Below are positions 1 to 10,060 of a DNA stretch of 64,000 nucleotides, piece by piece (position 1 is the first letter of the stretch; every line of letters starts with the position of its first letter). Below the pieces are notes generated by a model. It ran no database searches. It saw only the letters and a list, made by a program, of their open reading frames with translations, and was not told the DNA's origin. Made by a program: the position numbers and the translations under genes. The stretch is from Pedobacter sp. (GTDB lineage Bacteria > Bacteroidota > Bacteroidia > Sphingobacteriales > Sphingobacteriaceae), in the NCBI GenBank assembly GCA_014378705.1, contig JACMND010000189.1:1-64000 (forward strand). Direction: 5' to 3'.

Positions 1-618
1 CATAAAATATTAGATGTTGGGTGCGGAAAAGGGGAGCTTATTTGCCGCCTTTATAACATGGGGTTTGAGAATGTGAGTGGCACTGACGAATATTTGCCGG
101 AGGAGATCGATTATGGCCGTGACGTAAAAGTCATGAAACAAGACCTTCATAAAATTGGAAGTAACACATACGATTTTGTGATGATGCACCATGTTTTAGA
201 ACATATATTCTTTCCAGAAGAGGAACTAAAAGAATGCTATCGGATTTTAAAAAATAAATCTTTTTTAATGATCAGAATTCCAATAAAGGCTTTTGCATGG
301 GAAAAGTACAAAGAAGATTGGGTGCAATTAGATGCTCCACGGCATTTCTTCACTCATACAACAGTGAGTATGGAATTGCTGGCCTTAAAATCCGGCTTCA
401 AAATTTTTGATATAATTTTCGATTCATTTGCTTTTCAGTTTGAAGGGAGCGAACTATATAAAAGAGATATTCCGCTGCACGATCCAGAAACTCAAAAATT
501 TTATGTTTCTAAGGAGATGTTTACTAGAAAAGAGCGGAAAGTTTTTAAGGCAGACTCAAAGAGGTTAAACGAAAACAAAACGGGCGATCAAGCTATATTT
601 TATCTTTATAAAGAGTAA
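1..618 (+). CDS. Class I SAM-dependent methyltransferase, 5'-truncated by window edge
   Basis: Frame 1 is open from base 1 (HKILDVGCGKGEL, SAM motif I), followed by FDFVMMHHVLEHIFFPEE-like motif; continues into ORF 58..618. Confidence 0.85.
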   Translation, partial: HKILDVGCGKGELICRLYNMGFENVSGTDEYLPEEIDYGRDVKVMKQDLHKIGSNTYDFVMMHHVLEHIFFPEEELKECYRILKNKSFLMIRIPIKAFAWEKYKEDWVQLDAPRHFFTHTTVSMELLALKSGFKIFDIIFDSFAFQFEGSELYKRDIPLHDPETQKFYVSKEMFTRKERKVFKADSKRLNENKTGDQAIFYLYKE

Positions 619-684
619 CAACTCGAATTTAATTAATTATACCTGTTGTATAAGTCTCATCAACAGGCTCTTACGGTTTTTTAG

Positions 685-761
685 GGTGCGTTAACGATGG
701 TAGCGACATCCTTTTTGACTTTTTTTTCAAAAAGATACAGCGTACAGCGTGTTAAAACGCT
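685..761. repeat. Copy 1 of a ~77-bp dispersed imperfect palindrome
   Basis: ggtgcgttaacgatggtagcgacatcctttttgac...tcaaaaagatacagcgtacagcgtgttaaaacgct is the reverse complement of 39218-39295 with few mismatches. Confidence 0.85.
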
Positions 762-889
762 CAAATAATTATCAATTTCCAATATTGATCATTCTACATA
801 ACCATGTGCAGTAAATTAAATATCAAGCTGTTATAAAGTTATTTTCTCTTGGCTATGCCGGCTGCGGAATTAAGGGAATCGAACCTGTG

Positions 890-1714
890 TTAAGAGTTTG
901 AAAAAACGATGATTTCATCTAATGAATGAGAATCAATGCCTTTTTCACATCGTACTTTATGTGTACGTAACGTTTCATTTAATATAGAATCATTTAACCC
1001 TTCCCGGTTTCTGGAAGCTTCCCGGTGAAATAAATGATAACATATTCCTCCAAATTTTATGAATAAGCGGTTTACACCGTAATTAATTAGCCTGATAGCT
1101 AATTCACTATCTTCTTTACCCCAACCGGATATTTTTTCATTATAACCATTTACAATAAACAGATCGTCTCGCCAGAAGGCCATGTTGCAACCCTTAACAT
1201 AAAAGGGCTTGTTCTTTTTGTAAATGGGAGATAAGTGTTTAGTTAAAAAAGGAATCCTGATCCCGTTTAACCGATTATCCCCAGCAAGTAAAAGAGTTTG
1301 GTTAGAGGGTATTTTTTGCTGATGCAGGAGCTTGGTTGTAAAATTTGGGGGCAATAATAAACGGCTTCCTGAAACGAATTTACCTTTAGTGGCCAGTACT
1401 AAATGATCTTTAACAAAATCGGCATGAAGGATCAGGTCACCATCAATTTGGATAATATATTCATGCGCTGCAACTAAGATGGCCTTGTTTCTAATAACCG
1501 ACAACTGAAAACCTTGGTCGGGATGCCAGACATGTTTAAGTGGGATCTTAGTTTTGGATTGAAAATTTTTAAGAAGCTCTCTGGTGTTATTGTCTGAACC
1601 ATCATCAGCGATAATAATTTCATCCGGTAACCGGGATTGTTGGATTACACTTTGCAAACAAAGATTTAAAGCCTCCGTCCAATTGTATGTTGAGATAATT
1701 AAGGAAGCTTTCAT
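890..1714 (-). CDS. Glycosyltransferase family 2 (with galactosyltransferase-like C-terminal region)
   Basis: SLIISTYNWTEALNLCLQSV...IIADDGSDNNT; IIQIDGDLI; GWGKEDSELAIRLI. Confidence 0.9.
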   Translation of the reverse strand: MKASLIISTYNWTEALNLCLQSVIQQSRLPDEIIIADDGSDNNTRELLKNFQSKTKIPLKHVWHPDQGFQLSVIRNKAILVAAHEYIIQIDGDLILHADFVKDHLVLATKGKFVSGSRLLLPPNFTTKLLHQQKIPSNQTLLLAGDNRLNGIRIPFLTKHLSPIYKKNKPFYVKGCNMAFWRDDLFIVNGYNEKISGWGKEDSELAIRLINYGVNRLFIKFGGICYHLFHREASRNREGLNDSILNETLRTHKVRCEKGIDSHSLDEIIVFSNS

Positions 1715-2623
1715 CTATCTAACACACTTTTTTCTTAAAAAATTAAGCTTTTTTAGTATTGGTTTCTTGTACCAGGGGTAAATTTCTTCTTCATTTCTTA
1801 AAAGGAAGAAATAGCAATCAACCTTATTGAATGCACTAAGATGAGCCTCGTTCGTTTTTTTTAAAAACTTATTTATAAAATCAGCATCATGTGGCTTTAA
1901 AAAAGGGGCATCTGCAAATGCTTCAGTTTGCTTTTTTTTCAAAATTGCCCAGGTTTTGTTTTTCTTTTGTTGCTTAGTAAGTTTTTGATACGCAGATTGG
2001 GAATGCACCCTGTATTTTGTTAAAATCTCATCAAGATATTTTACCCGGCCAACATACGAAGCAACAAATCCAAGCCACCAATCATAAAAGAATAAGTTTT
2101 CCGGGAAAGGCAAAACGTAATTTAACAGTTCCTTTTTAAACAAACAGGTATGCCCGGTTATAAAATTATCATCTAAAAAGCTTTTAAACCCCGGTAAATC
2201 TACATGATGAATGGTTGTATTCAGGTTACTTTGGAGCATGGTACCATGCTCGTCTATCTTGCTAGAGTTACTATAAATCAATAAATTATCAGCCAGGCTT
2301 TCAACCAAGCGGCCAATCTTTTCGGGCAGCCAAATATCATCCTGATCTGAAACTGCTATTAAATCACCAATGCATAACTGAAATCCTTTTTCAAAATTTT
2401 TATTGAACCCAATATTTTGCTGATTTTGTATAAGCTTGATTCTCTTATCTCCATCCAAATAACTGTTTATAATTTTAACACTCGAGTCAGTTGAGCAGTC
2501 ATCCAAAATTAGCAACTCAAGGTCTTTGTAAGTTTGGGCCAGAATGGATTCTATTTGTTTTCGTATAAATCGCTCTCCATTATACACACACATTACAACA
2601 GAAACCAGCTGAGATTTCTCCAT
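1715..2623 (-). CDS. Glycosyltransferase family 2
   Basis: VSVVMCVYNGERFIRKQIESILAQTYKDLELLILDDCSTD; AVSDQDDIW. Confidence 0.92.
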   Translation of the reverse strand: MEKSQLVSVVMCVYNGERFIRKQIESILAQTYKDLELLILDDCSTDSSVKIINSYLDGDKRIKLIQNQQNIGFNKNFEKGFQLCIGDLIAVSDQDDIWLPEKIGRLVESLADNLLIYSNSSKIDEHGTMLQSNLNTTIHHVDLPGFKSFLDDNFITGHTCLFKKELLNYVLPFPENLFFYDWWLGFVASYVGRVKYLDEILTKYRVHSQSAYQKLTKQQKKNKTWAILKKKQTEAFADAPFLKPHDADFINKFLKKTNEAHLSAFNKVDCYFFLLRNEEEIYPWYKKPILKKLNFLRKKCVR

Positions 2624-4443
2624 CAGTTTTCAAATGTTTGCATGTCAATTAATCTTTTATAAAGTCCATTTTGTAAGATTAGTTCTGCATGCGTTCCGGT
2701 CTCTACAATTTTACCCTTCTCCAGCACCACTATCCTATTTGCATTTTTAATAGTGCTTAAGCGGTGTGCAATAATAAGGGAGGTCCGGTTTTTCATCAGA
2801 TTATTTAAAGCATTCTGAACCAGTTTTTCAGATTCTGTATCCAAAGCAGATGTTGCTTCATCTAACAGCATAATTGGTGGATTGGCTAAGATCGCCCTGG
2901 CAATACTCAATCTTTGCTTTTGTCCGCCTGAGAGCTTCATTCCACGATCGCCAATATTGGTTTGATATTGGTTTTCCGTGTTCACAATAAAGTCATGAGC
3001 ATTCGCAATTTTAGCCGCGGCTTCTACTTCCTGCAAAGTAGCACTGGGTTTTCCAAAAGCAATATTATTAAATATGGTATCATTAAACAGGATAGATTCC
3101 TGATTAACAAAACCGATTTGCGAACGAAGGGATTCAATTTTTAAATTTTGAATATCATGTCCATCGATCAGTATCCTTCCCTTATCTGGTTCAATAAAAC
3201 GCGGAATGGTATCCATCAAAGTTGATTTACCGCCTCCGGAAGGTCCGACCAAAGCTATGCTAGCCCCTTTTTTAATCTCGAAAGAAATATTACTCAAAAC
3301 CTGTCGATCACCGTAAGCAAAAAAAACATTCTCGAAAGTTATTTGCTCCTTAAATTCGCCAAGGACAGTGGCATTTTGAGCGTCAACTACGGCAGGCTTG
3401 GTGTCTATCAATTCCAAGACACGTTCTCCGGCTGCAAGGCCCTGGTTAATATTACTGAAAGAGTCAGATATGGCTTTCGCCGGACGCATTACCTGCGAGA
3501 ACAAAACAATGTATAAAATGAACGCTTCCGGACTTAACTCTGACTGATTTGATATGACTAAAGAGCCACCATATAAAACAATTCCGGCCACCATAGATAC
3601 CCCTAAAAATTCAGATATTGGCGATGCAAGTTGTTGGCGTCTAGCCATTGAACGGTTTATGTTTGAATAATTCGCATTCTCTATATTGAACTTTTCCTTG
3701 ATAAACCCGACCGAGTTAAAAGCTTTGATAATTTTGATGCCGGACAAAGCCTCATCCAGATAGCTGATCATGGTACCATAAGATTGCTGAGATTGGGTGG
3801 CTTGCCTTCTTAAACGCTTCACAATCTGGGCAATTACAAATGCTGAAACAGGAATGATTAAAGTGGAAAACAACGTTAAAGTGGGTGATATTAAAAATAA
3901 CATCACCAGATAAGCCATTAATTGCAAAGGCTCTTTAAAAATTACCTGCAATGTACCGGTTACAGAAAATTGAACTACCTGGACGTCAGCGGAGATTTTC
4001 GATATGATATCACCTTTGCGCTCATTATTAAAATACCCAAGATCAAGATCCATAACATTATTAAAAACTGTTTTACGAAGGTTTAATAACGTATAGATCC
4101 GCAGGTTTTCCATAATACGTTGAGACAGGTATTTAAAAAAATTGCTTAATAAGTTGGAGATGACAATGATAAGGCAAACAAACTTTAAAGCACCGTAGGC
4201 TCCATATTGCTGATTAGCCTGTTGTGCATAATAATTGAAAAACTCGACTACATCATACCAATTACTTGGTTTTTCTACCAAAGAGGGTGTGTTAGTTCCA
4301 GAAAAAAGAGTTTTCAGTAATGGTGCTAGCAGCGTTAAATTAAATGTATTAAAGATAACCGCCAGCGTGGTGAACAGAAAATAAGGTATCGCGAACTTTT
4401 CTATGGGTTTTGCAAATGATAAAAGCCGGAAATAGGTTTTCAT
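2623..4443 (-). CDS. ABC transporter ATP-binding/permease (MsbA-like exporter)
   Basis: TM domain plus Walker A GPSGGGKST, signature LSGGQKQRLSIARA, Walker B IMLLDEATSALD. Confidence 0.93.
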   Translation of the reverse strand: MKTYFRLLSFAKPIEKFAIPYFLFTTLAVIFNTFNLTLLAPLLKTLFSGTNTPSLVEKPSNWYDVVEFFNYYAQQANQQYGAYGALKFVCLIIVISNLLSNFFKYLSQRIMENLRIYTLLNLRKTVFNNVMDLDLGYFNNERKGDIISKISADVQVVQFSVTGTLQVIFKEPLQLMAYLVMLFLISPTLTLFSTLIIPVSAFVIAQIVKRLRRQATQSQQSYGTMISYLDEALSGIKIIKAFNSVGFIKEKFNIENANYSNINRSMARRQQLASPISEFLGVSMVAGIVLYGGSLVISNQSELSPEAFILYIVLFSQVMRPAKAISDSFSNINQGLAAGERVLELIDTKPAVVDAQNATVLGEFKEQITFENVFFAYGDRQVLSNISFEIKKGASIALVGPSGGGKSTLMDTIPRFIEPDKGRILIDGHDIQNLKIESLRSQIGFVNQESILFNDTIFNNIAFGKPSATLQEVEAAAKIANAHDFIVNTENQYQTNIGDRGMKLSGGQKQRLSIARAILANPPIMLLDEATSALDTESEKLVQNALNNLMKNRTSLIIAHRLSTIKNANRIVVLEKGKIVETGTHAELILQNGLYKRLIDMQTFEN

Positions 4444-4533
4444 TTAATGGGTTATTCGTTAAAGGTACTTAATTTTAGAAATGGGGAATTTAAACATCAG
4501 GTGAAAGGGCTGTCTTATATAAATCAAAGGAAA

Positions 4534-5409
4534 CTAAATGATTCTAAAGTTCCGGTATTCGCCAATACGCCAACCTGTAAGGTCTTCGATTTTTTGAAGC
4601 ATTTTTCTGCGCAAGCTCATTCGATATTTATAAAGCGTTGGATCAATAGTAAATTTCCAGTTAACTGCAGCAATGCGTTTTTGCATAACCTGCGGATGAG
4701 TTCCTTTAAAATTCAGCAAGCGATCCGCGTTTCCATAATCAAATTCCATGTTTTCTGGTAAGTTTTCTTCTATCCAGGCATCCTCCGTGTAAAATTTATT
4801 AAAATTGCGCACCTTGTTTCCAAGCCCTAATGGCGGTTTTACCCAGCCATAATGATAAACGTAGGCATCAATGGGTTTAACTTTGATTTTACATCCATTC
4901 TTTCTAAATCCCTGGGCATCACGGTAAGCATGTACGCCTGGTTTAAATCTCAAAGTTCTTATTTCATTGCGATACCAGCGCCTGGATGATGCGGTATAAT
5001 CATACGAACCGTAAAAATGCAAATATTTAAAAAGCAAACCTTCCACCTCCGAATTATTCAGGTTTTCTTCCATCGCTTTTTTTATTGCCGGCAGATAATT
5101 CTCATGGATGCATTCATCGCCCTGAATATAAAAAGCCCAGTCAGTATCAGGCGAAATGGCCGCATACGCCTTATCTGTTTCGATAGCAAAAGTACGCCCA
5201 CCTTCGCGGATGCTGGTATCCCATACGGTTTCAATAATTCTGATTTTTGTCGAATTAATACCTTGAATAAGACGCAGTGTTTCGTCTTCAGAATCACCTA
5301 CAGCGACTACAAGTTCATCGCAAATGGGTAAAATAGATTGGATAGCTTCAACAATGGAATAATTATTTTTTACCGCATTACGGATAAAAGTAAAGCCAGA
5401 AACTTTCAT
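4534..5409 (-). CDS. Glycosyltransferase (family 2-like)
   Basis: MKVSGFTFIRNAVKNNYSIVEAIQSILPICDELVVAVGDSEDET; WAFYIQGDECIHE. Confidence 0.85.
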   Translation of the reverse strand: MKVSGFTFIRNAVKNNYSIVEAIQSILPICDELVVAVGDSEDETLRLIQGINSTKIRIIETVWDTSIREGGRTFAIETDKAYAAISPDTDWAFYIQGDECIHENYLPAIKKAMEENLNNSEVEGLLFKYLHFYGSYDYTASSRRWYRNEIRTLRFKPGVHAYRDAQGFRKNGCKIKVKPIDAYVYHYGWVKPPLGLGNKVRNFNKFYTEDAWIEENLPENMEFDYGNADRLLNFKGTHPQVMQKRIAAVNWKFTIDPTLYKYRMSLRRKMLQKIEDLTGWRIGEYRNFRII

Positions 5410-5538
5410 TTTAGAATCGTATTGAATGTTGAAATGCGAGTACTGAGACTTGCATCAAAGCAATAAAGGTAGTAAAACAATTAAAGCAAGGTTCCCGGCT
5501 GACTTTGTAATGCCGATAAAAAACGCCTTTTTTGTAAG

Positions 5539-6432
5539 ATGCAGAAGCACAAAATTGATTATCATATTGAGGATGGCAATTTTAAAAATCTGGCACGTGC
5601 TTTAACCATGGTTGAAAATGACCTGGAGGGTTCGGATGAAATCCTTTTTAACCTAAACGCAACGTCAAGTTCTATTGTGGTAGGCATTACCGGCCCACCT
5701 GGTGCAGGTAAAAGCACGCTGGTTAACGGCATCATTAACCAGTTAGCCTCGGAAGATAAACGTATTGCTGTATTAGCTATCGATCCTACTTCTCCTTTTA
5801 ATTTAGGTTCTTTACTTGGCGACCGTATCCGCATGACGGAGCAGTTCAATAAACCCAATGTTTTTATCCGTTCTTTAGCTACGCGTGGTTCGTTAGGTGG
5901 GTTATCTGCAAAAACCATTGAGATGGTCGATGTGCTAAAATCTGTCGGCTTTAATTATATATTCGTTGAAACGGTTGGTGTTGGACAATCAGAAGTGGAA
6001 ATTGTAGGGCTGGCCGATGTTACTGTAGTAGTTTTAGTTCCGGAATCGGGAGATGAAATCCAGACTATTAAATCCGGCCTGATGGAAATTGCTGATATTT
6101 TTGTGGTGAACAAAGCTGACCGCGAAGGTGCTGACATCTTTGCGAATAATCTAAAAAAGATGGCTCATCTAAAAACTACTCCTATACAGGTCATAAAAAC
6201 CATCGCTCTTAGATCTGAGGGAATCATAGAATTATTGGGTGCTGTAAGAAATTTTAGCGAGTCTGAAAATAAACACAAACCATTTTTGTTGGCTGAAAAA
6301 GCCTATAGATTGATCCAGCGTCAACGGATGATTGATATTGACAAAAAAAGGCTCCAGCAGGATATTGCTAAGGCTTGCAAGAATGATGGTTTTAATTTAT
6401 ACAGGTTTGTTTCGGAATACGAAAAAACCTAA
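5539..6432 (+). CDS. meaB: Methylmalonyl-CoA mutase-associated GTPase MeaB/ArgK family
   Basis: GITGPPGAGKSTLVNGI; RIAVLAIDPTSPF; ETVGVGQSEVE; VVNKADREGAD. Confidence 0.93.
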   Translation: MQKHKIDYHIEDGNFKNLARALTMVENDLEGSDEILFNLNATSSSIVVGITGPPGAGKSTLVNGIINQLASEDKRIAVLAIDPTSPFNLGSLLGDRIRMTEQFNKPNVFIRSLATRGSLGGLSAKTIEMVDVLKSVGFNYIFVETVGVGQSEVEIVGLADVTVVVLVPESGDEIQTIKSGLMEIADIFVVNKADREGADIFANNLKKMAHLKTTPIQVIKTIALRSEGIIELLGAVRNFSESENKHKPFLLAEKAYRLIQRQRMIDIDKKRLQQDIAKACKNDGFNLYRFVSEYEKT

Positions 6433-6436
6433 TAAG

Positions 6437-7102
6437 TTAATCAGACTTCAGTACCGTCGTGCTGAGCTGCTGTTTTTTCCAATGATTTCCTTTTTGATAC
6501 AAAAAAAACTTTCCCAGTTTATACTTTGCTTTTAAGAATCCGTTATAATCTGTACCCAATATCCGGTGCGGAATTGTTGGGTCAATCTTTAAACACTCGC
6601 GTATCGCCAGGGTATAAACAGTTGGCCCGGTCATTTGATGTACATCATTTGGGTATTTATTCTGACGGATGTTCTCCATAACCATTTCAATCGTTTTCTC
6701 TAAAAACGGATGTTCAGGGCTATAAATTAAAGCCCACTGCACGAATAATGAAGGGTTTCCTTCGCGGGTAATTATCGCGGAGTCACTGGGTTTAATAAAC
6801 TTGCTGAGGTTGCAATTGATGCCGCTATCAATATCCACATACAAGCCGCCCTTTTTGAATAAAATGGCATACCTAAAAAAATCAGCTTTGGCGGCACCGA
6901 TGTTTAATTTTTTGTAAAGTTTAAATGTATCCTGGTTAAATTCTAACCTAAAGAATTCCTCTATTCTTTCATCATCATAAAATTCATAAGCATATTCGGG
7001 GTTCTTCTTTCTAAACCTTGAAATGTGCCATCTGGTTATAAAAGGCAAGTTCGAGGTTTTAAAAGTTTGATGTATGATTTTCGGTATAGCCATAAAAGTC
7101 AC
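6437..7102 (-). CDS. Glycosyltransferase of the DXD sugar-binding (OCH1/capsular polysaccharide) type
   Basis: IPKIIHQTFKT; AAKADFFRYAILFKKGGLYVDIDSGI. Confidence 0.88.
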   Translation of the reverse strand: MTFMAIPKIIHQTFKTSNLPFITRWHISRFRKKNPEYAYEFYDDERIEEFFRLEFNQDTFKLYKKLNIGAAKADFFRYAILFKKGGLYVDIDSGINCNLSKFIKPSDSAIITREGNPSLFVQWALIYSPEHPFLEKTIEMVMENIRQNKYPNDVHQMTGPTVYTLAIRECLKIDPTIPHRILGTDYNGFLKAKYKLGKFFLYQKGNHWKKQQLSTTVLKSD

Positions 7103-7105
7103 GCT

Positions 7106-8395
7106 TTAGCTGTTCATGATCTCCTCAATCTCATCAGCTTCTAAAGGAATGTCTGCCATTAGGTCAGTGTTTCCATCACGTGTAATTAAAATGTTATTCT
7201 CCAGACGGATACCCAACCCTTCTTCCTGAATATATATACCCGGTTCGCAGGTTAAAATATTTCCGACAGCAAAGGGTTGGTAACGGCTGGCAAAGTCGTG
7301 TACATCAAGGCCTAAATGATGTGATGTGCCGTGCATAAAATATTTTTTATACAACGGCATAGCGGGATTTTGTTTCGCGATATCATGCTTATCAAGCAAT
7401 CGCAATCCAATTAATTCATGCTCCATTATTTTACCAACTTCTTCGTGGTAATCATTCCATACAGTTCCGGAAACAAGCATTTTTTTTGCTTCAATAAGTA
7501 CTCTCAACACGGCGTTGTATACGTCCCTTTGTCTTTGGGTAAATCTGCCGTTAACCGGTACAGACCGGCTGAGGTCGGCATTATAGTTTGCATACTCAGC
7601 TCCAAAATCAAAAAGAATCACATCTCCATCATTGCAAATATGATTGTTATCAATATAGTGGAGAATGTTTGCATTTTTACCGGATGCAATAATGGGACTG
7701 TAAGCATGACCGGTGCCTCCCTGCCGGATAAATTCGTGAATTATTTCTGCCTCAACCTCGTATTCATATTTGCCTGGCTTAATAAATTTCAATACTCTTA
7801 TAAATGCATCACGTGTAATCTGGCAACATTTTTTGGTTAATTCTATTTCCAAAATAGATTTAATCACACGCAATTCACGTAATATCAGAGCTGATCTGCT
7901 ATAGTTGTGAAGTGGATAACGTTCTTTTAATTCGGTTATAAACCTTAAGTCACGATACGGAACCTGAGATGTGAACCTGTCATTCTCATTTGTGTTTAAA
8001 TAGATAGAGTCTGCGTAATGAATTATTGGTTGTATAATGTTCCAGAATTCGCTTATCCAAAAAATATTTTCGATGCCTGAAGCTTTTCTGGCCTCTTCAA
8101 TAGTGAACTTGTGACCTTCCCAAATTGCAATTAACTCGCTGGTTTGTCTCAAAAACAGTACTTCTTTATATAGTGGGTTTGGGTTATCCGGAAATAAAAC
8201 TAATATAGTTTGTTCCTGATCTATGCCGGTGAGATAAAAAAGATCTGCGTTTTGCTTAAAAATAAAGTTTTGATCCCCGCTTCTCGGAAATTCATCGTTA
8301 GAATTAAAAATAGCTATTGATTTCTTATTCAGATATTTACTGAAATTTTGCCTGTTGTTTATGAATAAATTTTTGTCTAATGAATTATATTTCAT
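7106..8395 (-). CDS. pepP: Aminopeptidase P family protein (M24)
   Basis: M24 metal ligands in DFGAEYANYNADLSRSVPV, MHGTSHHLGLDVHD, CEPGIYI, GIRLENNILIT. Confidence 0.9.
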   Translation of the reverse strand: MKYNSLDKNLFINNRQNFSKYLNKKSIAIFNSNDEFPRSGDQNFIFKQNADLFYLTGIDQEQTILVLFPDNPNPLYKEVLFLRQTSELIAIWEGHKFTIEEARKASGIENIFWISEFWNIIQPIIHYADSIYLNTNENDRFTSQVPYRDLRFITELKERYPLHNYSRSALILRELRVIKSILEIELTKKCCQITRDAFIRVLKFIKPGKYEYEVEAEIIHEFIRQGGTGHAYSPIIASGKNANILHYIDNNHICNDGDVILFDFGAEYANYNADLSRSVPVNGRFTQRQRDVYNAVLRVLIEAKKMLVSGTVWNDYHEEVGKIMEHELIGLRLLDKHDIAKQNPAMPLYKKYFMHGTSHHLGLDVHDFASRYQPFAVGNILTCEPGIYIQEEGLGIRLENNILITRDGNTDLMADIPLEADEIEEIMNS

Positions 8396-8478
8396 ATAAA
8401 AAGAGGATTTTTAACGTTATGAAAACACAAATCTGAAACAAATGTTACATTGTGAGAAAGTGGAACAGTATTTGTTTA

Positions 8479-8509
8479 TTTGCTGAAATCAAACTTATGA
8501 TTATTTTTG
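8479..8509 (+). promoter_or_regulatory. Bacteroidetes-type promoter (-33 TTTG / -7 TATTTTTG) upstream of ompA-like gene
   Basis: TTTG at 8479-8482, 19-nt spacer, TAnnTTTG match at 8502-8509. Confidence 0.55.
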
Positions 8510-8557
8510 TATAAAATTACAGAGTTATAAATTGTTTAACCTTTAAAACAACAGAGT

Positions 8558-9982
8558 ATGAATTATTCTACAATTAAGAAAGCCGTTGTCTTTGCGATGG
8601 TATCTGTGCTGGGCTTTACTGCAGCTTATGCACAAGACACCACAATGTCAACAATGTCAACGATGACTCCGTCTTCATCAGCCAAAGTGTTTGGTGGACG
8701 AGCTCAGTACAGAACCTGGTCATTAGGTGTTAATGCGGGAGTTATGTCTCCGGTTAACGTTCTTGGTGGCAAAAACGATTTTACCAACTGGGATATCAGC
8801 TTGGGTTATGGAGCAACTCTGCGTAAGCAATTTGGACATGCTTTTGGATTAGAACTGGGTTTTTTAAGAGGTGATCTTGAAGGAAACAACCAAGACGCTA
8901 TTGGTGGTGTTCAAAATGACCGCAAAAGCTTTAAAACTTCTTATGCATATTCAGGAAGTATTATGGGCGTTGTTAACGTGGCAACTGTTGATTTTCTTAA
9001 AAGAGAAAACAATGTAAATTTCCTTGTTAAAGCGGGTTACGGTGTTGCTGGTTATGCTCCAACTTATGTAACTGGTAGTAATGCAAATGTAAGCTGGAAA
9101 GGTGTAGCCGGAAAAAACAATGATCAAAAATATGTTCAGGAGCAATTTATACCTGTAGGCGCAGGTATTAAATTTAAAGTTTCTGAGCGGGTAAATTTTG
9201 ATTTGGGATACAACATGTATTTCTTAGACGGAGATAATATTGACGGAACTCGTACCTCTGATAATTCAACTGACAAGTATTCTTACGCTTACGGTGGCTT
9301 AGAATTTTCTTTAGGAGCATCTGCTAAACCTAACTTAGACTGGGTTAATCCATTAGCATTAATGTACGATGAATTAAAAGATCCTACATTACGTCAGGAA
9401 GTTGAAGCTTTAAAAGGACGTGTTTCAACCATTGAAACTACAGTTAGTGACTTATTGAAAGATACTGATGGTGATGGAGTTGCTGATAAGTTAGATAAGT
9501 GCCCGGATACTGAAGCTGGTGTAAAGGTTGATGGTTCTGGTTGTCCGTTAGATGTTGATGCAGATGGTATTCCTGATTCAAAAGACAGCTGTCCTACTGA
9601 AAAAGGTACTGTTGAATTGAATGGTTGTCCTGCTATGACTTCAGGAACAATGGCTGGTTACAACAATATTCAGTTTGAATTTAACTCATCAGTATTGAGA
9701 ACTTCTGCATACCCTGCATTAGACAAATTATCTGCTGAAGTTAGAGCAAACACTGCAATGCGCATCCAATTAGATGGTCATGCTTCTGCTGAAGGAACTG
9801 AAGAATACAACATGCAGTTATCTAAAGACAGAGCAAACGCTGTTAAGACTTACTTAGTTAATTCTGGTGTTACCGCAAATACAATTGCAACAAGAGGTTA
9901 CGGTGAAACCCGTCCGGTTGCATCTAATTCAACTGAAGAGGGTAAATCTCAAAACCGTCGGGTTGAATTCAGACAACAATAA
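8558..9982 (+). CDS. OmpA family outer membrane protein with TSP3-type Ca-binding repeats
   Basis: Signal peptide; DTDGDGVADKLDKCPDTEAGVKVDGSGCP repeats; C-terminal OmpA domain LDGHASAEGTEEYNMQLSKDRANAVKTYL...GYGETRP. Confidence 0.95.
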   Translation: MNYSTIKKAVVFAMVSVLGFTAAYAQDTTMSTMSTMTPSSSAKVFGGRAQYRTWSLGVNAGVMSPVNVLGGKNDFTNWDISLGYGATLRKQFGHAFGLELGFLRGDLEGNNQDAIGGVQNDRKSFKTSYAYSGSIMGVVNVATVDFLKRENNVNFLVKAGYGVAGYAPTYVTGSNANVSWKGVAGKNNDQKYVQEQFIPVGAGIKFKVSERVNFDLGYNMYFLDGDNIDGTRTSDNSTDKYSYAYGGLEFSLGASAKPNLDWVNPLALMYDELKDPTLRQEVEALKGRVSTIETTVSDLLKDTDGDGVADKLDKCPDTEAGVKVDGSGCPLDVDADGIPDSKDSCPTEKGTVELNGCPAMTSGTMAGYNNIQFEFNSSVLRTSAYPALDKLSAEVRANTAMRIQLDGHASAEGTEEYNMQLSKDRANAVKTYLVNSGVTANTIATRGYGETRPVASNSTEEGKSQNRRVEFRQQ

Positions 9983-10006
9983 CAATAATGTTAATAAGCA
10001 TATTGT

Positions 10007-10042
10007 AAAAAAAGTTCCGATTTTTTAATCGGAACTTTTTTT
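10007..10042 (+). terminator. Rho-independent terminator after ompA-like gene
   Basis: aaagttccgatt / aatcggaacttt hairpin followed by T-run. Confidence 0.85.
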
Positions 10043-10060
10043 TGTTACCTAAATTTGCAT

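Noticed and set aside
870-895. aagggaatcgaacctgtg resembles a tRNA T-arm in reverse complement (GGTTCGATTCCC)
   Set aside because: No matching anticodon or D arm and no acceptor pairing; the would-be 5' part lies inside the glycosyltransferase CDS. At most a chance match or tRNA 3' remnant.
5539-6432. MeaB among glycosyltransferases without methylmalonyl-CoA mutase nearby
   Set aside because: meaB is frequently unlinked from mutase genes in Bacteroidetes-type genomes; not informative alone.
8641-8675. Tandem acaatgtcaacaatgtcaacgatg (TMSTMSTM) near the OmpA N-terminus
   Set aside because: Short coding microrepeat in a linker after the signal peptide; ordinary.
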